From: Planctomycetota bacterium | GTDB taxonomy: Bacteria > Planctomycetota > Phycisphaerae > Phycisphaerales > UBA5793 | NCBI GenBank assembly: GCA_013112555.1 | Contig: JABFGK010000001.1 | Span: 1,524,581 to 1,588,580, forward strand | DNA length: 64,000 bases | Direction: 5' to 3' | In this document: positions 7,727 to 15,935 of the stretch, piece after piece | How the letters are laid out: every line of letters begins with the position of its first letter | How positions within the stretch are numbered: the stretch's first letter is position 1 | Translations under genes and position numbers: made by a program | Notes under the pieces: model-generated | Seen by the model: only the letters and a program-made list of their open reading frames with translations | The model's database searches: none | Told to the model about the DNA's origin: nothing

Positions 7727-8752
7727 ATGATTATCGATTTGGAAACACAAGTCTGGTCCCACACTGATGAACCGGATTCACTCGTCCCGGGCCGCGGCCG
7801 GATGTCCGAGCAGGCCGATGAGCCTGCCACGCGCCCCTGGGTGAATCTGGACCGCTTCCCCGGCGCCTATGACAAGGCGATGTCGTGTGTTGACGTTTCG
7901 GCTGTCCTCGGATTCCGGAGCAGATTTCTCAGCACCCACATCTCGGCCGAGACCGTGGCCTCCTTCGTCGCCAAGGCACCGAGCCGCCGCATCGGCTTTG
8001 CCGGGATAGACCCGCTGCTGCCCGATCCGGTCGGCGAGATTGATCGGGCCGTCAGCCTCGGGCTCTCGGGTGTGTGCATCAGCCCGGCCCTGCAGAACTT
8101 CCACCCGTCACATTCACGGGCTGCCCTCGTGTATGAGCGATGCCAGGAGATCGGGTTGCCGATCATCGTGCGCTACCTCCAGAGGATGCCGGTCGAATCG
8201 ATCATGGAGTATGCCAGCCCGGTCTTCCTCGATGAGGTTGCCCGCAACTTCCCGAGACTCAAACTCGTCATCGGGCAACTCGGCTGGCCCTTTGCCGATC
8301 AGACGCTCGCCCTGATCGGGAAGCACGAGAACGTGTTTACCACGCTGTCCGGCATCGGCTCCCACCCGTGGCGCTTGTACAACATGCTCATGTCGGCATT
8401 TGAATGCGGCGTGATGAACAAGGTTCTGTTCGCCTCAAACTTCCCGTTTGATATGCCTGAACGGATCATCGAGCGGCTGTACTCGCTGAATCAGTACAGC
8501 CACGGCACAAGCCTGCCCTCAATCCCTCGCCAACAGCTTCGCGGGATCGTCGAGCGCGATGCCCTGGACTGCCTCGGGCTGGAACGGCCGGAAGGTGCGC
8601 CCATCAGCAGTTCGATCGCCTCCGGCCTCGCACCGGTAGATGATGAGGAAGCGCAGATGCCGACCGTTCACGTGCAGGCACTGAGCGATGTTTTCGGCGG
8701 GAAATCGAAGGACCCCGAGTCATACTTCGATTCGAGTGCTGATGAGGATTGA
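7727..8752 (+). CDS. Amidohydrolase-2-like protein, probably without the metal site
   Basis: Resembles the amidohydrolase 2 (TIM-barrel) family: IGFAGIDPL, GLSGVCISPALQNFHP, LGLPIIVR-like strand, FPRLKLVIGQLGWPF and VLFASNFPFDMPE all fall in the expected order. The usual N-terminal D-x-H metal motif is replaced by DLETQVW, the strand that normally offers a His reads VIGQLGWP, and the terminal SDYP reads SNFP. The ATG at 7727 follows a GGTGGAG site; an upstream TTG at 7712 is less likely. The last 60 residues are acidic and low-complexity. A lipoprotein gene follows after 36 bases. Catalysis is doubtful; a binding or structural role is possible. Confidence 0.7.
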   Translation: MIIDLETQVWSHTDEPDSLVPGRGRMSEQADEPATRPWVNLDRFPGAYDKAMSCVDVSAVLGFRSRFLSTHISAETVASFVAKAPSRRIGFAGIDPLLPDPVGEIDRAVSLGLSGVCISPALQNFHPSHSRAALVYERCQEIGLPIIVRYLQRMPVESIMEYASPVFLDEVARNFPRLKLVIGQLGWPFADQTLALIGKHENVFTTLSGIGSHPWRLYNMLMSAFECGVMNKVLFASNFPFDMPERIIERLYSLNQYSHGTSLPSIPRQQLRGIVERDALDCLGLERPEGAPISSSIASGLAPVDDEEAQMPTVHVQALSDVFGGKSKDPESYFDSSADED

Positions 8753-8788
8753 GCAACTGCCGATTCCCTGTGTGCAGGATGTTCCCAT

Positions 8789-9451
8789 ATGTCATATCGT
8801 ATTTGCCGCTGGTTGATTGATGGACGTGCGCTGGCCGGCTTGGTAGTTGTGTGCCTGCTGACAACGCTCACAGCAGGATGTGCATCGCTCGGGTTCGGGG
8901 GGTCGTCTGCAGGCAGCGGCGATATTGAAACCCAGTCAATCACCAGTGACCCGGCCGGCATGCTCGGGCCGGATGTTCGGTGTGCCGTCTACCGGCACCG
9001 CAGCGGCGGCACCGCAACGATTATCCTTTCCGATCTGACCCCGCAGCAGTTAGCCGGCGGCGCGTTTTCCGAGCCGTGCCAGGTTGTGTGCATTGATCTG
9101 CTGTGGGATCCGAAGGCCGGCCGGACGCCGATGGATTCGAGCGCCACCAACTGCACCATCCGACACATTGTGTTGAATGGTGAGCAGACCGAGATCGGGG
9201 TATACGGCGGGGCGGGCTTCCTCAAGCCGTCCAGCAAACTCGGGCACGACTCATTCAAGGGCAGCGTCTCGAGTTCGACGATGAAGTTGATGCAGTCAAC
9301 GCCTGGGTTTGCCGATCGTCTCGGGTCGTGTTCGCTGACCGGGTCGTTTCAGGCCAACCAAGACCCGGAGTTGCTTGCCGCCGCGGCCATCGCACTCAAC
9401 TCCGAGGTGAGTCGCCGGCTTGATCGTCTGTGCTTAGTCGTGAGTGACTAG
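8789..9451 (+). CDS. Putative lipoprotein of unknown function
   Basis: About 220 residues. The N-terminus has an arginine-containing start, a hydrophobic helix (LAGLVVVCLLTTL) and a lipobox LTAGC at about residues 27-31, so it should be lipidated and exported. A glycine/serine-rich stretch follows. The mature part contains no motif I can assign; conserved-looking segments are ATIILSDLTPQQL and DRLGSCSLTGSFQA. It lies 36 bases after the amidohydrolase-like gene, with its own AGGA site, and may be cotranscribed. Confidence 0.75.
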   Translation: MSYRICRWLIDGRALAGLVVVCLLTTLTAGCASLGFGGSSAGSGDIETQSITSDPAGMLGPDVRCAVYRHRSGGTATIILSDLTPQQLAGGAFSEPCQVVCIDLLWDPKAGRTPMDSSATNCTIRHIVLNGEQTEIGVYGGAGFLKPSSKLGHDSFKGSVSSSTMKLMQSTPGFADRLGSCSLTGSFQANQDPELLAAAAIALNSEVSRRLDRLCLVVSD

Positions 9452-9840
9452 GGCGAGCCACTTTCTGTTTGCAATTCGGTAGTCTTGTGATCGCAGTGTA
9501 ATGTGCGCGCATGACACGCACTGCGATTGGTGTTAGGGATCACGTCTTGCGTATTCGTTACGGAGTACCGGCGGTAAGTGGCAATATTTTCTTGTGCTCA
9601 GATCCGCGCATTGTCCCGAGAGGACTTAATTCATGCAAATGCCTAAGACTCAGACACTTCAAGACAGGTTTGGATGAAGATTAAATGTGCACAGTGCCGA
9701 TACTTGAACCGAGAGCCTCTTTGTTCGTATACTAGACTTGACAGGTCAACCAAAAATCCGATAATCGTCCCTTGGCAGTACGCGCCCCCTTTCTTAAGTC
9801 GTGGGGTGGCCCAGCCCAAGGGATTTTTCTTCCCCCCCCC
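9452..9840. other. Intergenic region with no convincing gene
   Basis: 389 bases between the lipoprotein gene (plus) and the YkgJ-type gene (minus), i.e. between convergent stops. The composition is more AT-rich than its flanks. It holds one clear stem-loop (9490-9527) and a run of nine C at about 9832-9840 beside the YkgJ stop. The short frame 9674-9865 has no recognisable content. Nothing else could be supported. Confidence 0.6.
9490..9527. repeat. Stem-loop with 9-bp perfect stem
   Basis: ATCGCAGTG (9490-9498) pairs with CACTGCGAT (9519-9527), and the loop contains a second nested match (TGTG / CACA-like and GCGCGC). It lies 39 bases after the lipoprotein stop. It lacks a T-run, so it is not a standard intrinsic terminator; mRNA 3'-end protection or a protein-binding site are possible. 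Confidence 0.5.
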
Positions 9841-10293
9841 TCACTTCGGCGTCTTCTCCCTCTGAATCCGAATCTGCTCAATCGGAACAACAGGCCCGCT
9901 CCCCAGCCCCGGACAGACTCGCCCAGCCTGTTTCCAGGCGCGCTCGCTTGTCAGGTTCTCCGGCCAGAACGGCCAGGTCCGACACTGCTGCGGCCGGGCT
10001 TCGTACACGGAACACGTCGCTGTCCCGGTTGCCTCATCGCGCTTCAGAAACACACAATCGAAGCCGTGTCTCGTTTCGACTTCGGTTAAAGACGTTCGGC
10101 CGGCCAACGGTCTCGTATACGTATCAGCAAACGCGTGGCGTGCCATCCCGACTAATGTAGCCAGCGCGCTGATCTCATCGTCTGTCACCCAGACATAACC
10201 CGGCGGGCCGGTACAACAGCGGCCGCACATCGTGCACTCAAAGCGTAAGCCGTCCTGATACCATTCCGTTTCGATCTGATTCGGTCCGCCCAT
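9841..10293 (-). CDS. YkgJ-family cysteine cluster protein
   Basis: Small protein with the zinc or iron-sulfur cysteine cluster of the YkgJ/CxxCxxCC family: CTMCGRCCTGPPGYVW at residues 20-35, then FDCVFL, ATCSVYEARPQQCRTWPFWP. These are the expected cysteine positions of the family; the metal and function are not established. It starts 14 bases downstream of nrdR on the same strand and is probably cotranscribed with it. Confidence 0.85.
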   Translation of the reverse strand: MGGPNQIETEWYQDGLRFECTMCGRCCTGPPGYVWVTDDEISALATLVGMARHAFADTYTRPLAGRTSLTEVETRHGFDCVFLKRDEATGTATCSVYEARPQQCRTWPFWPENLTSERAWKQAGRVCPGLGSGPVVPIEQIRIQREKTPK

Positions 10294-10306
10294 GGATCAG
10301 CGATTC

Positions 10307-10798
10307 TCAAAACAGTTCTGCCTGGCCCGGGACTTCGTTCTGATGGCGCTCCTGGGCATCGTGAATCTCATCGGCCAGTTCATCCAGGTCGCTGACCTGT
10401 TTGTACACGCTCTCGAATCTGATATAGGCCACCTTATCGATCGCAAAGAGTTTGGCAGCGACCCGTTGCCCGATGAGACGAGCCGGAACCTCGCGCTCAA
10501 ACTCGCGGCGGAGTTCCTCCTCGGTCTCCTCGACAACTCGTTGTTTCGTATCGGCACTGATCTTGAGTTTGCCGCAGGCTGCCTCGATCCCCTTGAGGAT
10601 CTTGGTGGCATCAAACGGCTCACGCCGCTCATCTGACTTGACCACCATGAGATGGATGATTCGCTCGACGCGTTCGTAGGTGGTGAATCGCTTGTCACAA
10701 TGGTCGCAGACGCGACGGCGGCGGATGGCCCGACCCCCTTCACTGGAACGACTGTCGATCACGCGATCCTCGTTGTTTCCGCAAAAGGGGCAGATCAC
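10307..10798 (-). CDS. nrdR: Transcriptional repressor NrdR
   Basis: Zinc-finger/ATP-cone repressor of ribonucleotide reductase genes. The N-terminal zinc ribbon MICPFCGNNEDRVIDSR pairs with CDHCDKRFTTYERVE. The ATP-cone follows (VVKSDERREPFDATKILKG), and the C-terminus reads AYIRFESVYKQVSDLDELAD. At 163 residues it is of standard length. The initiator is GTG. No nrdA/nrdB gene is present in the window. Confidence 0.96.
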   Translation of the reverse strand: MICPFCGNNEDRVIDSRSSEGGRAIRRRRVCDHCDKRFTTYERVERIIHLMVVKSDERREPFDATKILKGIEAACGKLKISADTKQRVVEETEEELRREFEREVPARLIGQRVAAKLFAIDKVAYIRFESVYKQVSDLDELADEIHDAQERHQNEVPGQAELF

Positions 10799-10902
10799 CG
10801 CACTGTCTCCAGCCTAGATTCTGTGGATGGGCCAAGCGTCCCACCATCATATTGGGGAGTCGGGCAGGCGAGTCAAGCACATCGTTCGAACCCGCAGCGT
10901 GT

Positions 10903-12648
10903 TCAATCGGGCCAGGTGGTGGTCATAATCTCTTTGCGATGGCTGACCACCAGCGCGTATTCGAGCGTGTGCTGTGGGCCGGTAGCCGGTCCGGTGGGGA
11001 CATTGAGCGTCCAGCGGAGCAGCCCGAACGGCTGGAGTTCCTGCTGGTACGTCGGGTCCTGATCGAGTTTCTGGGTGCTGTTATTGACGGTAATCTTGAT
11101 CCGATCGTCGGTCGTATAGGGAATCCGGTCCCACAGCTCCAAGGCGATGGTCCGGCCGGTCAGATTTGAAAAGCGGATCTGATAGGTGGCGTTCACCTCT
11201 CGGCCGTCAGCCAGCAGCCCGGTGGTCTTGACATTCCGCCGAATGAGTTGCCGTTGGACTGATACCAGATGATCCGTCCCGAATGACAGTTGGAACTGCT
11301 CTCCGGGGTGTATGTGGGGGACAAACGCTGCACCAATCCGCTTGCCATCCCGGTACAGCAGGGCCTGCCCCGGCGGCCAGTGCGAGGTTGAATCATTGCG
11401 GAGCCCGGCCCGGACATAGGCCTGCTGACTGACGAGGGGGGCAGCCACATAGTCGAAGTCCGTCCTGAGCCGCCAGTCAGCCAAACGAATCCGAAGCGGC
11501 TCATCGGGTCGGTTCGGTACGTCCGTCGGCTCATCCACGCGAAAAGTTGCCAGCAGCCCGCTGGTATCGTCTGCACCGGTGCTGTTGGATTGACCAGGCA
11601 GCACCCGGCCGATGTCGGCAGTCAGCATCGGGGCGGATGACGACGGCTCTCGGCCTGTTGAGGCAGTGGAGTCCGGCGGAGTCAGGCTTCGCCGCACCGT
11701 GATCGGGATCGTGTCCAACGTGGGGGGTTGGGCCGGCGTTTCCGGGGAGCCGGTCGATACGCTGACTATGACGCCCTGCCAATCCAGACCCGTCGTCTGG
11801 ATGATCAATGCATCGAGTTGCACCATGGTCCGGTCACCGCTGACGTCGGCCCGGATGTCATAGACCGGCTGCCAGCCGACTCCGTCGGCCAGATACGTGA
11901 TCTCGACCAATGGTTCTGCAACGCCATCGTTGAGGTCAAAGGGGATGCGGAGGCGCAGTACAGCAGCCGGCTCCACGCTGGGCCCATCTGCAATTGCCTG
12001 CGCCAAAGCGTCGTTTGCGAGACGAGACTGCTCACGGAGCGGCTGCAGTTGTGTTTCGAGTTGGGATCGCTGCTCAGCGAGCCTCTCGTTCTGTTCGGCA
12101 AGAAACGAGGCGACCCGCGCGACCTCGTCCAGATCGACGGAGCCTTGTTCGACCGAGGTGGCGGCAGCCCCGGCCGTCCGCTCGGCCAGCGCATCGTAGA
12201 ACGCTTGTTCCTTTTTGATGACGGTCAACTGATTTGCCACAGCGCTGATCTGATCGTCGACCTCCCGACACACAGTCCGGAGCCGGGCAATGCGTTCCCG
12301 ATGCTGTTGCTCGTTTGGGGTGAAGGCCACACTCGAACTCAGCAAGCGGATGCCATCCGGTACGAGCACGCCGAGCGATGCCGGCCGCACGGTAGCAGGC
12401 AGCGGGTGCACGGTGACCTCGTACTCGCCGGCCGTTGCCGGCAACGGTGCCATCTGTGTGAATCGAGCCTGGCCACTGGCATAGACCATGACAGACTCAA
12501 TCCGGCCGGTGGTATCAACCGTGTTCGTGAGCGACTCCAGCGGCTCCTGACTCGCCAGCGCACCCACGCCCGTCATGTGGTGGGTCGAAAGCATGAGCCA
12601 CAGACACACGAGGAGAATACGGCAGGTGAATCGATCAGTGTTCCTCAT
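10903..12648 (-). CDS. Secreted DUF4140/DUF4139 (mucoidy inhibitor A-like) protein
   Basis: About 581 residues with an N-terminal signal sequence (ILLVCLWLMLSTHHMTG). The N-terminal DUF4140-type domain (SVMVYASGQARFT) precedes a coiled coil at about 105-225 (RIARLRTVCREVDDQIS, FLAEQNERLAEQRSQLETQ). The C-terminal DUF4139 beta-rich domain contains ITYLADGVGWQPVYDIRAD and ends with LRWTLNVPTGPATG and an EYALVVSH strand. The domain architecture matches the MuiA family, whose molecular role is unknown. The gene stands alone on the minus strand, upstream of nrdR. Confidence 0.85.
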   Translation of the reverse strand: MRNTDRFTCRILLVCLWLMLSTHHMTGVGALASQEPLESLTNTVDTTGRIESVMVYASGQARFTQMAPLPATAGEYEVTVHPLPATVRPASLGVLVPDGIRLLSSSVAFTPNEQQHRERIARLRTVCREVDDQISAVANQLTVIKKEQAFYDALAERTAGAAATSVEQGSVDLDEVARVASFLAEQNERLAEQRSQLETQLQPLREQSRLANDALAQAIADGPSVEPAAVLRLRIPFDLNDGVAEPLVEITYLADGVGWQPVYDIRADVSGDRTMVQLDALIIQTTGLDWQGVIVSVSTGSPETPAQPPTLDTIPITVRRSLTPPDSTASTGREPSSSAPMLTADIGRVLPGQSNSTGADDTSGLLATFRVDEPTDVPNRPDEPLRIRLADWRLRTDFDYVAAPLVSQQAYVRAGLRNDSTSHWPPGQALLYRDGKRIGAAFVPHIHPGEQFQLSFGTDHLVSVQRQLIRRNVKTTGLLADGREVNATYQIRFSNLTGRTIALELWDRIPYTTDDRIKITVNNSTQKLDQDPTYQQELQPFGLLRWTLNVPTGPATGPQHTLEYALVVSHRKEIMTTTWPD

Positions 12649-12820
12649 GGTCGAGCATCTCCGGAAGATAGCACCGTCAGTACCTGAGAAGTGTAGGGAG
12701 TTGACGATCCGAAGACGCTCGGCACTGGCAAGGACTTGCCCTCAGCGGGCGTATGAAGACTCAAGTCGAGTGCGTGGCGGCCGCAACTGGTGGGGGGGCA
12801 CGATCAACTCATGAACCGGC

Positions 12821-12890
12821 AAAAAAAGAGGCAACCCGGCCTCTCACCGGCGACGAGTCTCCTGACTCTTCACTGGTGACAAACCGGGCT
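12821..12890 (-). terminator. Intrinsic terminator of the HU gene
   Basis: On the minus strand, a long interrupted stem (AGCCCGGTTTGTCACC opposite GGTGAGAGGCCGGGTT) is followed by seven T (the complement of A 12821-12827). It lies 53 bases after the HU stop. Confidence 0.75.
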
Positions 12891-12942
12891 GCTCATCAGG
12901 CGAGGTCTCAGGCGTCCAGTACGACGCCGGGGTCGTGCGTGC

Positions 12943-13338
12943 TCAGACCATATCCTTGAGGGCCTTGAGCGGGCGAACCTTGACCACGTTGCTGGCCGGC
13001 TTGGCCTTGATCATGATCTCTTCGCCGGTGAACGGGTTGATTCCCTTGCGGGACTTGGTGGCCGGCTTCCGCTTGACGGTGATCTTCATCAGGCCCGGAA
13101 CATTGACAGCCTGGGGACCGGGCTTCTTGAGGTCCTTGGCGATCATGGCGCTGAAGCAATCGAACACCTTGGCGACGTCCTTCTTGGACAGGCCGGTGTT
13201 GCCGGCGATGCCGTCGAAGATCTGCCCCTTCGTGCGGACCTTGGCGGCCTTCTCGAACTTGTAGCTGGGGGCTGCGGCTTTGGTCGTTTTCTTCGCGGTT
13301 TTCTTCGTGGTCTTCTTTTTGGTCTTCTTCTTTGCCAC
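12943..13338 (-). CDS. HU-family DNA-binding protein with lysine/threonine-rich N-terminal tail
   Basis: Nucleoid-associated protein. The HU core (residues about 40-131) contains VNVPGLMKITVKRKPA, KGINPFTGEEIMIKAKPAS and VVKVRPLKALKDMV, with the DNA-binding arm intact. The first 30 residues are a basic tail of KKT-type repeats (AKKKTKKKTTKKTAKKTTKA), like the histone-H1-type tails seen on some bacterial HU proteins; here the tail is N-terminal. I prefer the GTG at 13338, with GGAG nine bases upstream, over the ATG at 13353. A terminator follows the stop. The gene is divergent from purN. Confidence 0.9.
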   Translation of the reverse strand: MAKKKTKKKTTKKTAKKTTKAAAPSYKFEKAAKVRTKGQIFDGIAGNTGLSKKDVAKVFDCFSAMIAKDLKKPGPQAVNVPGLMKITVKRKPATKSRKGINPFTGEEIMIKAKPASNVVKVRPLKALKDMV

Positions 13339-13520
13339 TGTAGGGTACTCCATCCACATCGATCGTGAAGCGATGCTTGGTTGATCGTGCGCTGGGCGGC
13401 ATGCTTCGGAGCCGACCGACCAGCTGTGCATCCGACGTTGGATGCGTTGATCGCGTTTTACGTCGGTTGACCGCTTGAAACAAGGGGGAGAGGCACCTTG
13501 ACCTGCAAAAAGCAGGGAAA

Positions 13521-14297
13521 ATGCCGAACAAAATCACTCTCAGCCCCCCAGATCGAACCGACGAACCGATCGGCATAGGAATTGGTGACCGCTCCGACAC
13601 ATGGTTTTCCGGCAAGCCGGCACCCGTAAACCACCCTGTACAGGACCGAACCAACGTGAGCAATCCAGAACCTCAAGCCCTCGATACTCCCGTCCCGGCC
13701 CGGCTGGCTGTGCTGTTCAGCGGCGGCGGCCGTACCCTCGAAAACCTGGCCGAGCAGTGCCGGGATGGCCGCATTAATGGGCAAGTTGTTCTCGGAATCG
13801 GTTCACGCTCGACCTGCGGTGGGCTGGAGCGCTGCGAGCGGCTCGGCATCGAGTCCTGCGTCATTCGGGCACGGGATTTCGACGGGAACGTCGAGCGCTT
13901 CGGGCAGGCGGTCTTTGATCGCATCCGGGCGGCCGGCGTCACCCTCGTCTGCCTGGCCGGCTATCTCACGCTGCTGCCGATCCCTCATGACTACCTCGGG
14001 CGCGTGCTCAATATCCACCCGGCACTGCTCCCGAAGTTCGGCGGGAAGGGGATGTACGGCGACCGGGTCCACCAGGCAGTGCTCGATTCCGGAGATTCAG
14101 AATCCGGTTGCACCGTGCACTTTGCCGACAATGAATACGATCATGGGCAGATCGTGCACGCTCGACGTGTTCCGGTACTGGCCGGGGATACGGCCGAGAC
14201 GCTGGCCGCCCGCGTCTTTGCGGCTGAATGCGAGGCCTACCCGGAAGCAGTGAATAAGGTACTGGGTGGGTGTGTCACTCTAGCAGCAGACGATTGA
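13521..14297 (+). CDS. purN: Phosphoribosylglycinamide formyltransferase
   Basis: Third step of purine synthesis: transfer of a formyl group from 10-formyl-THF to GAR. Seen: LAVLFSGGGRTLENLAEQC (substrate phosphate loop), LAGYLTLLP, the catalytic NIHPALLPKFGGKGMYG with Asn and His, and GCTVHFADNEYDHGQIV with the Asp. The first 45 residues are not part of the conserved enzyme. The ATG at 13521 has an AGGGA site, but a GTG at 13656 with AGGA would give a protein of normal PurN length. The enzymatic call is secure; the start is not. Confidence 0.92.
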   Translation: MPNKITLSPPDRTDEPIGIGIGDRSDTWFSGKPAPVNHPVQDRTNVSNPEPQALDTPVPARLAVLFSGGGRTLENLAEQCRDGRINGQVVLGIGSRSTCGGLERCERLGIESCVIRARDFDGNVERFGQAVFDRIRAAGVTLVCLAGYLTLLPIPHDYLGRVLNIHPALLPKFGGKGMYGDRVHQAVLDSGDSESGCTVHFADNEYDHGQIVHARRVPVLAGDTAETLAARVFAAECEAYPEAVNKVLGGCVTLAADD

Positions 14298-14325
14298 TGG
14301 AGGCAACGCCGCACTGAGGAGGATG

Positions 14326-15876
14326 ATGAGAGCCAATCACAAGAGAGTACGACACCTGCTCATCCCGCTCATGGTTGGGATGCTGTCATGGGCCGGCTGG
14401 TGGGCATCCTCGGCCGTGGCCGCCCCGACGGCCATGCTGCCGCAGGACGACGATTCCGCATCGACCGATCTGACCGATGCCCAGATCAAGAAGATGCACG
14501 ATCAGGTGGCAGACCTGTGCGGCAAGAAGGAGTACGAGAAGGCACTGGCGGTGCTGCTTGAAATCCTGACGGCCCGCCCGGGCGACTCGATGGCACTGTA
14601 CAACGCTGCGTGTGTCCAGGCACATCTGGGGCAGGTCGACAAGTCGGTCGCGCTACTGCACGAGGCGGTCCTGGCCGGCTTCGTCAACTTCGATTACATG
14701 AAGGTCGATCCCGATCTTGAGCCGATTCGTTCGCATCCGCAATACCAGGAGTTGCTCAAGGCAATCGGTACGGCGTATGACAATGCGGCCGAGTTCATGG
14801 TCGAGTGGTCGCGCAAATCACTCGGCGAAGAGGCGATCATCGAAAAAGTGAACGCGTTGAAGCTCGTGCTGGCAACAAGCCTGCCCCAGAGTACCGCCGA
14901 TCGCATGAAGCGGAGCATCAGCAGCCAGATGGAGTATCAGATCGAGCACCTGTTCGGGGAGCCGCCGTCTGCGTTTGTGTTGCTGATGGTGCCGACGCCG
15001 GAGCAGGCCGATCGGATCATCAACTCAGTCCGAGTGGGGGGGTTCTATGACCATGACACGCGCCGCCTGGTCACTCGCGATCTCGGCCCGTCGCTCAGTC
15101 ACGAGATAACTCACGTTCTGCACCACGCGCAGATGGATCGGCTCGGGCAGAAGCATCCGATGTGGATCCAGGAGGGGCTTGCCTCCGTGTTCGAGCGTTA
15201 CGAACCCGGACCGGCCGGCCAGGTCACCGTACTCGATAATTCGAGAGTCAACGTGGCCGTCAACCTGAGTCGAGCCGCCGCCCTGACAACCTGGAAGAAG
15301 TTTGTCGAGATTGACGCCTCCCGCTTCAATCGCGTTCGGGCACGCGCGCGGTACGCCGAAGCCCGGGCCATGTTCCAGTACATCAGTGAGACCGCACCCG
15401 GCGGCCTTGAGGCATGGTACAAGACATACCTCGAGATGTACCCGGAGGATCCGTCAGGACTCACGGCGTTTGAGACGGTGTACGACCAGCCGCTTGATGA
15501 GATCGAGCGTGGCTACCGAATCTGGCTGCACGACAAGGAGAAAGTGCCGGAGTCTGTCCACGAGCGTGAGCCGGCCATCGGGGTCTGGGTGGCAAACCAG
15601 ATGGCCAATGACGGCGTGGGTATTGTGGCTGTGCACCCCGGCAGTGCCGCCCGGGAGGCCGGCCTGAAACCGCGGGACATCATTCTCGAATTCGACGGCC
15701 AGCCGGTCTATGACGCGGAGGAACTCGTCATGCTGGTCCTAAAACACAGCCAAAACGACGAGATCAACCTGAAAATACGACGCTTCAACGCCGAACGAGA
15801 AGTCACGGTCACACTCCGCCCGGTCGATACAAGAAGAGGGATTCAGCACATCCAGGAGCCTGGAATCGCCATTTAG
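14326..15876 (+). CDS. Exported TPR - HExxH peptidase-like - PDZ protein
   Basis: About 516 residues. Signal peptide at 1-32 (LLIPLMVGMLSWAGWWA). TPR-like helices cover about 50-150 (ALYNAACVQAHLGQVDKSV). A gluzincin-type domain has SHEITHVLHHAQM (HExxH) and WIQEGLASVFERYEP, where the Glu of the second helix could be the third zinc ligand. A C-terminal PDZ domain includes GVGIVAVHPGSAAREAGLKP and RDIILEFDGQPV. This resembles peptidase-MA-like proteins. Two ATGs (14323, 14326) follow AGGAGG; the second is slightly better spaced. The substrate is unknown; a periplasmic protein-processing role is an inference. Confidence 0.82.
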   Translation: MRANHKRVRHLLIPLMVGMLSWAGWWASSAVAAPTAMLPQDDDSASTDLTDAQIKKMHDQVADLCGKKEYEKALAVLLEILTARPGDSMALYNAACVQAHLGQVDKSVALLHEAVLAGFVNFDYMKVDPDLEPIRSHPQYQELLKAIGTAYDNAAEFMVEWSRKSLGEEAIIEKVNALKLVLATSLPQSTADRMKRSISSQMEYQIEHLFGEPPSAFVLLMVPTPEQADRIINSVRVGGFYDHDTRRLVTRDLGPSLSHEITHVLHHAQMDRLGQKHPMWIQEGLASVFERYEPGPAGQVTVLDNSRVNVAVNLSRAAALTTWKKFVEIDASRFNRVRARARYAEARAMFQYISETAPGGLEAWYKTYLEMYPEDPSGLTAFETVYDQPLDEIERGYRIWLHDKEKVPESVHEREPAIGVWVANQMANDGVGIVAVHPGSAAREAGLKPRDIILEFDGQPVYDAEELVMLVLKHSQNDEINLKIRRFNAEREVTVTLRPVDTRRGIQHIQEPGIAI

Positions 15877-15935
15877 CGATCACACGATGATCGCATCGGC
15901 CAACCAAGACTCCAGGCCCGTCAGGAGGCACTAGA

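Noticed and set aside
9674..9865. Short frame with a CxxC-like start (MKIKCAQCRYL)
   Set aside because: Only the first few residues look protein-like; the rest is translated C-rich sequence overlapping the YkgJ gene end.
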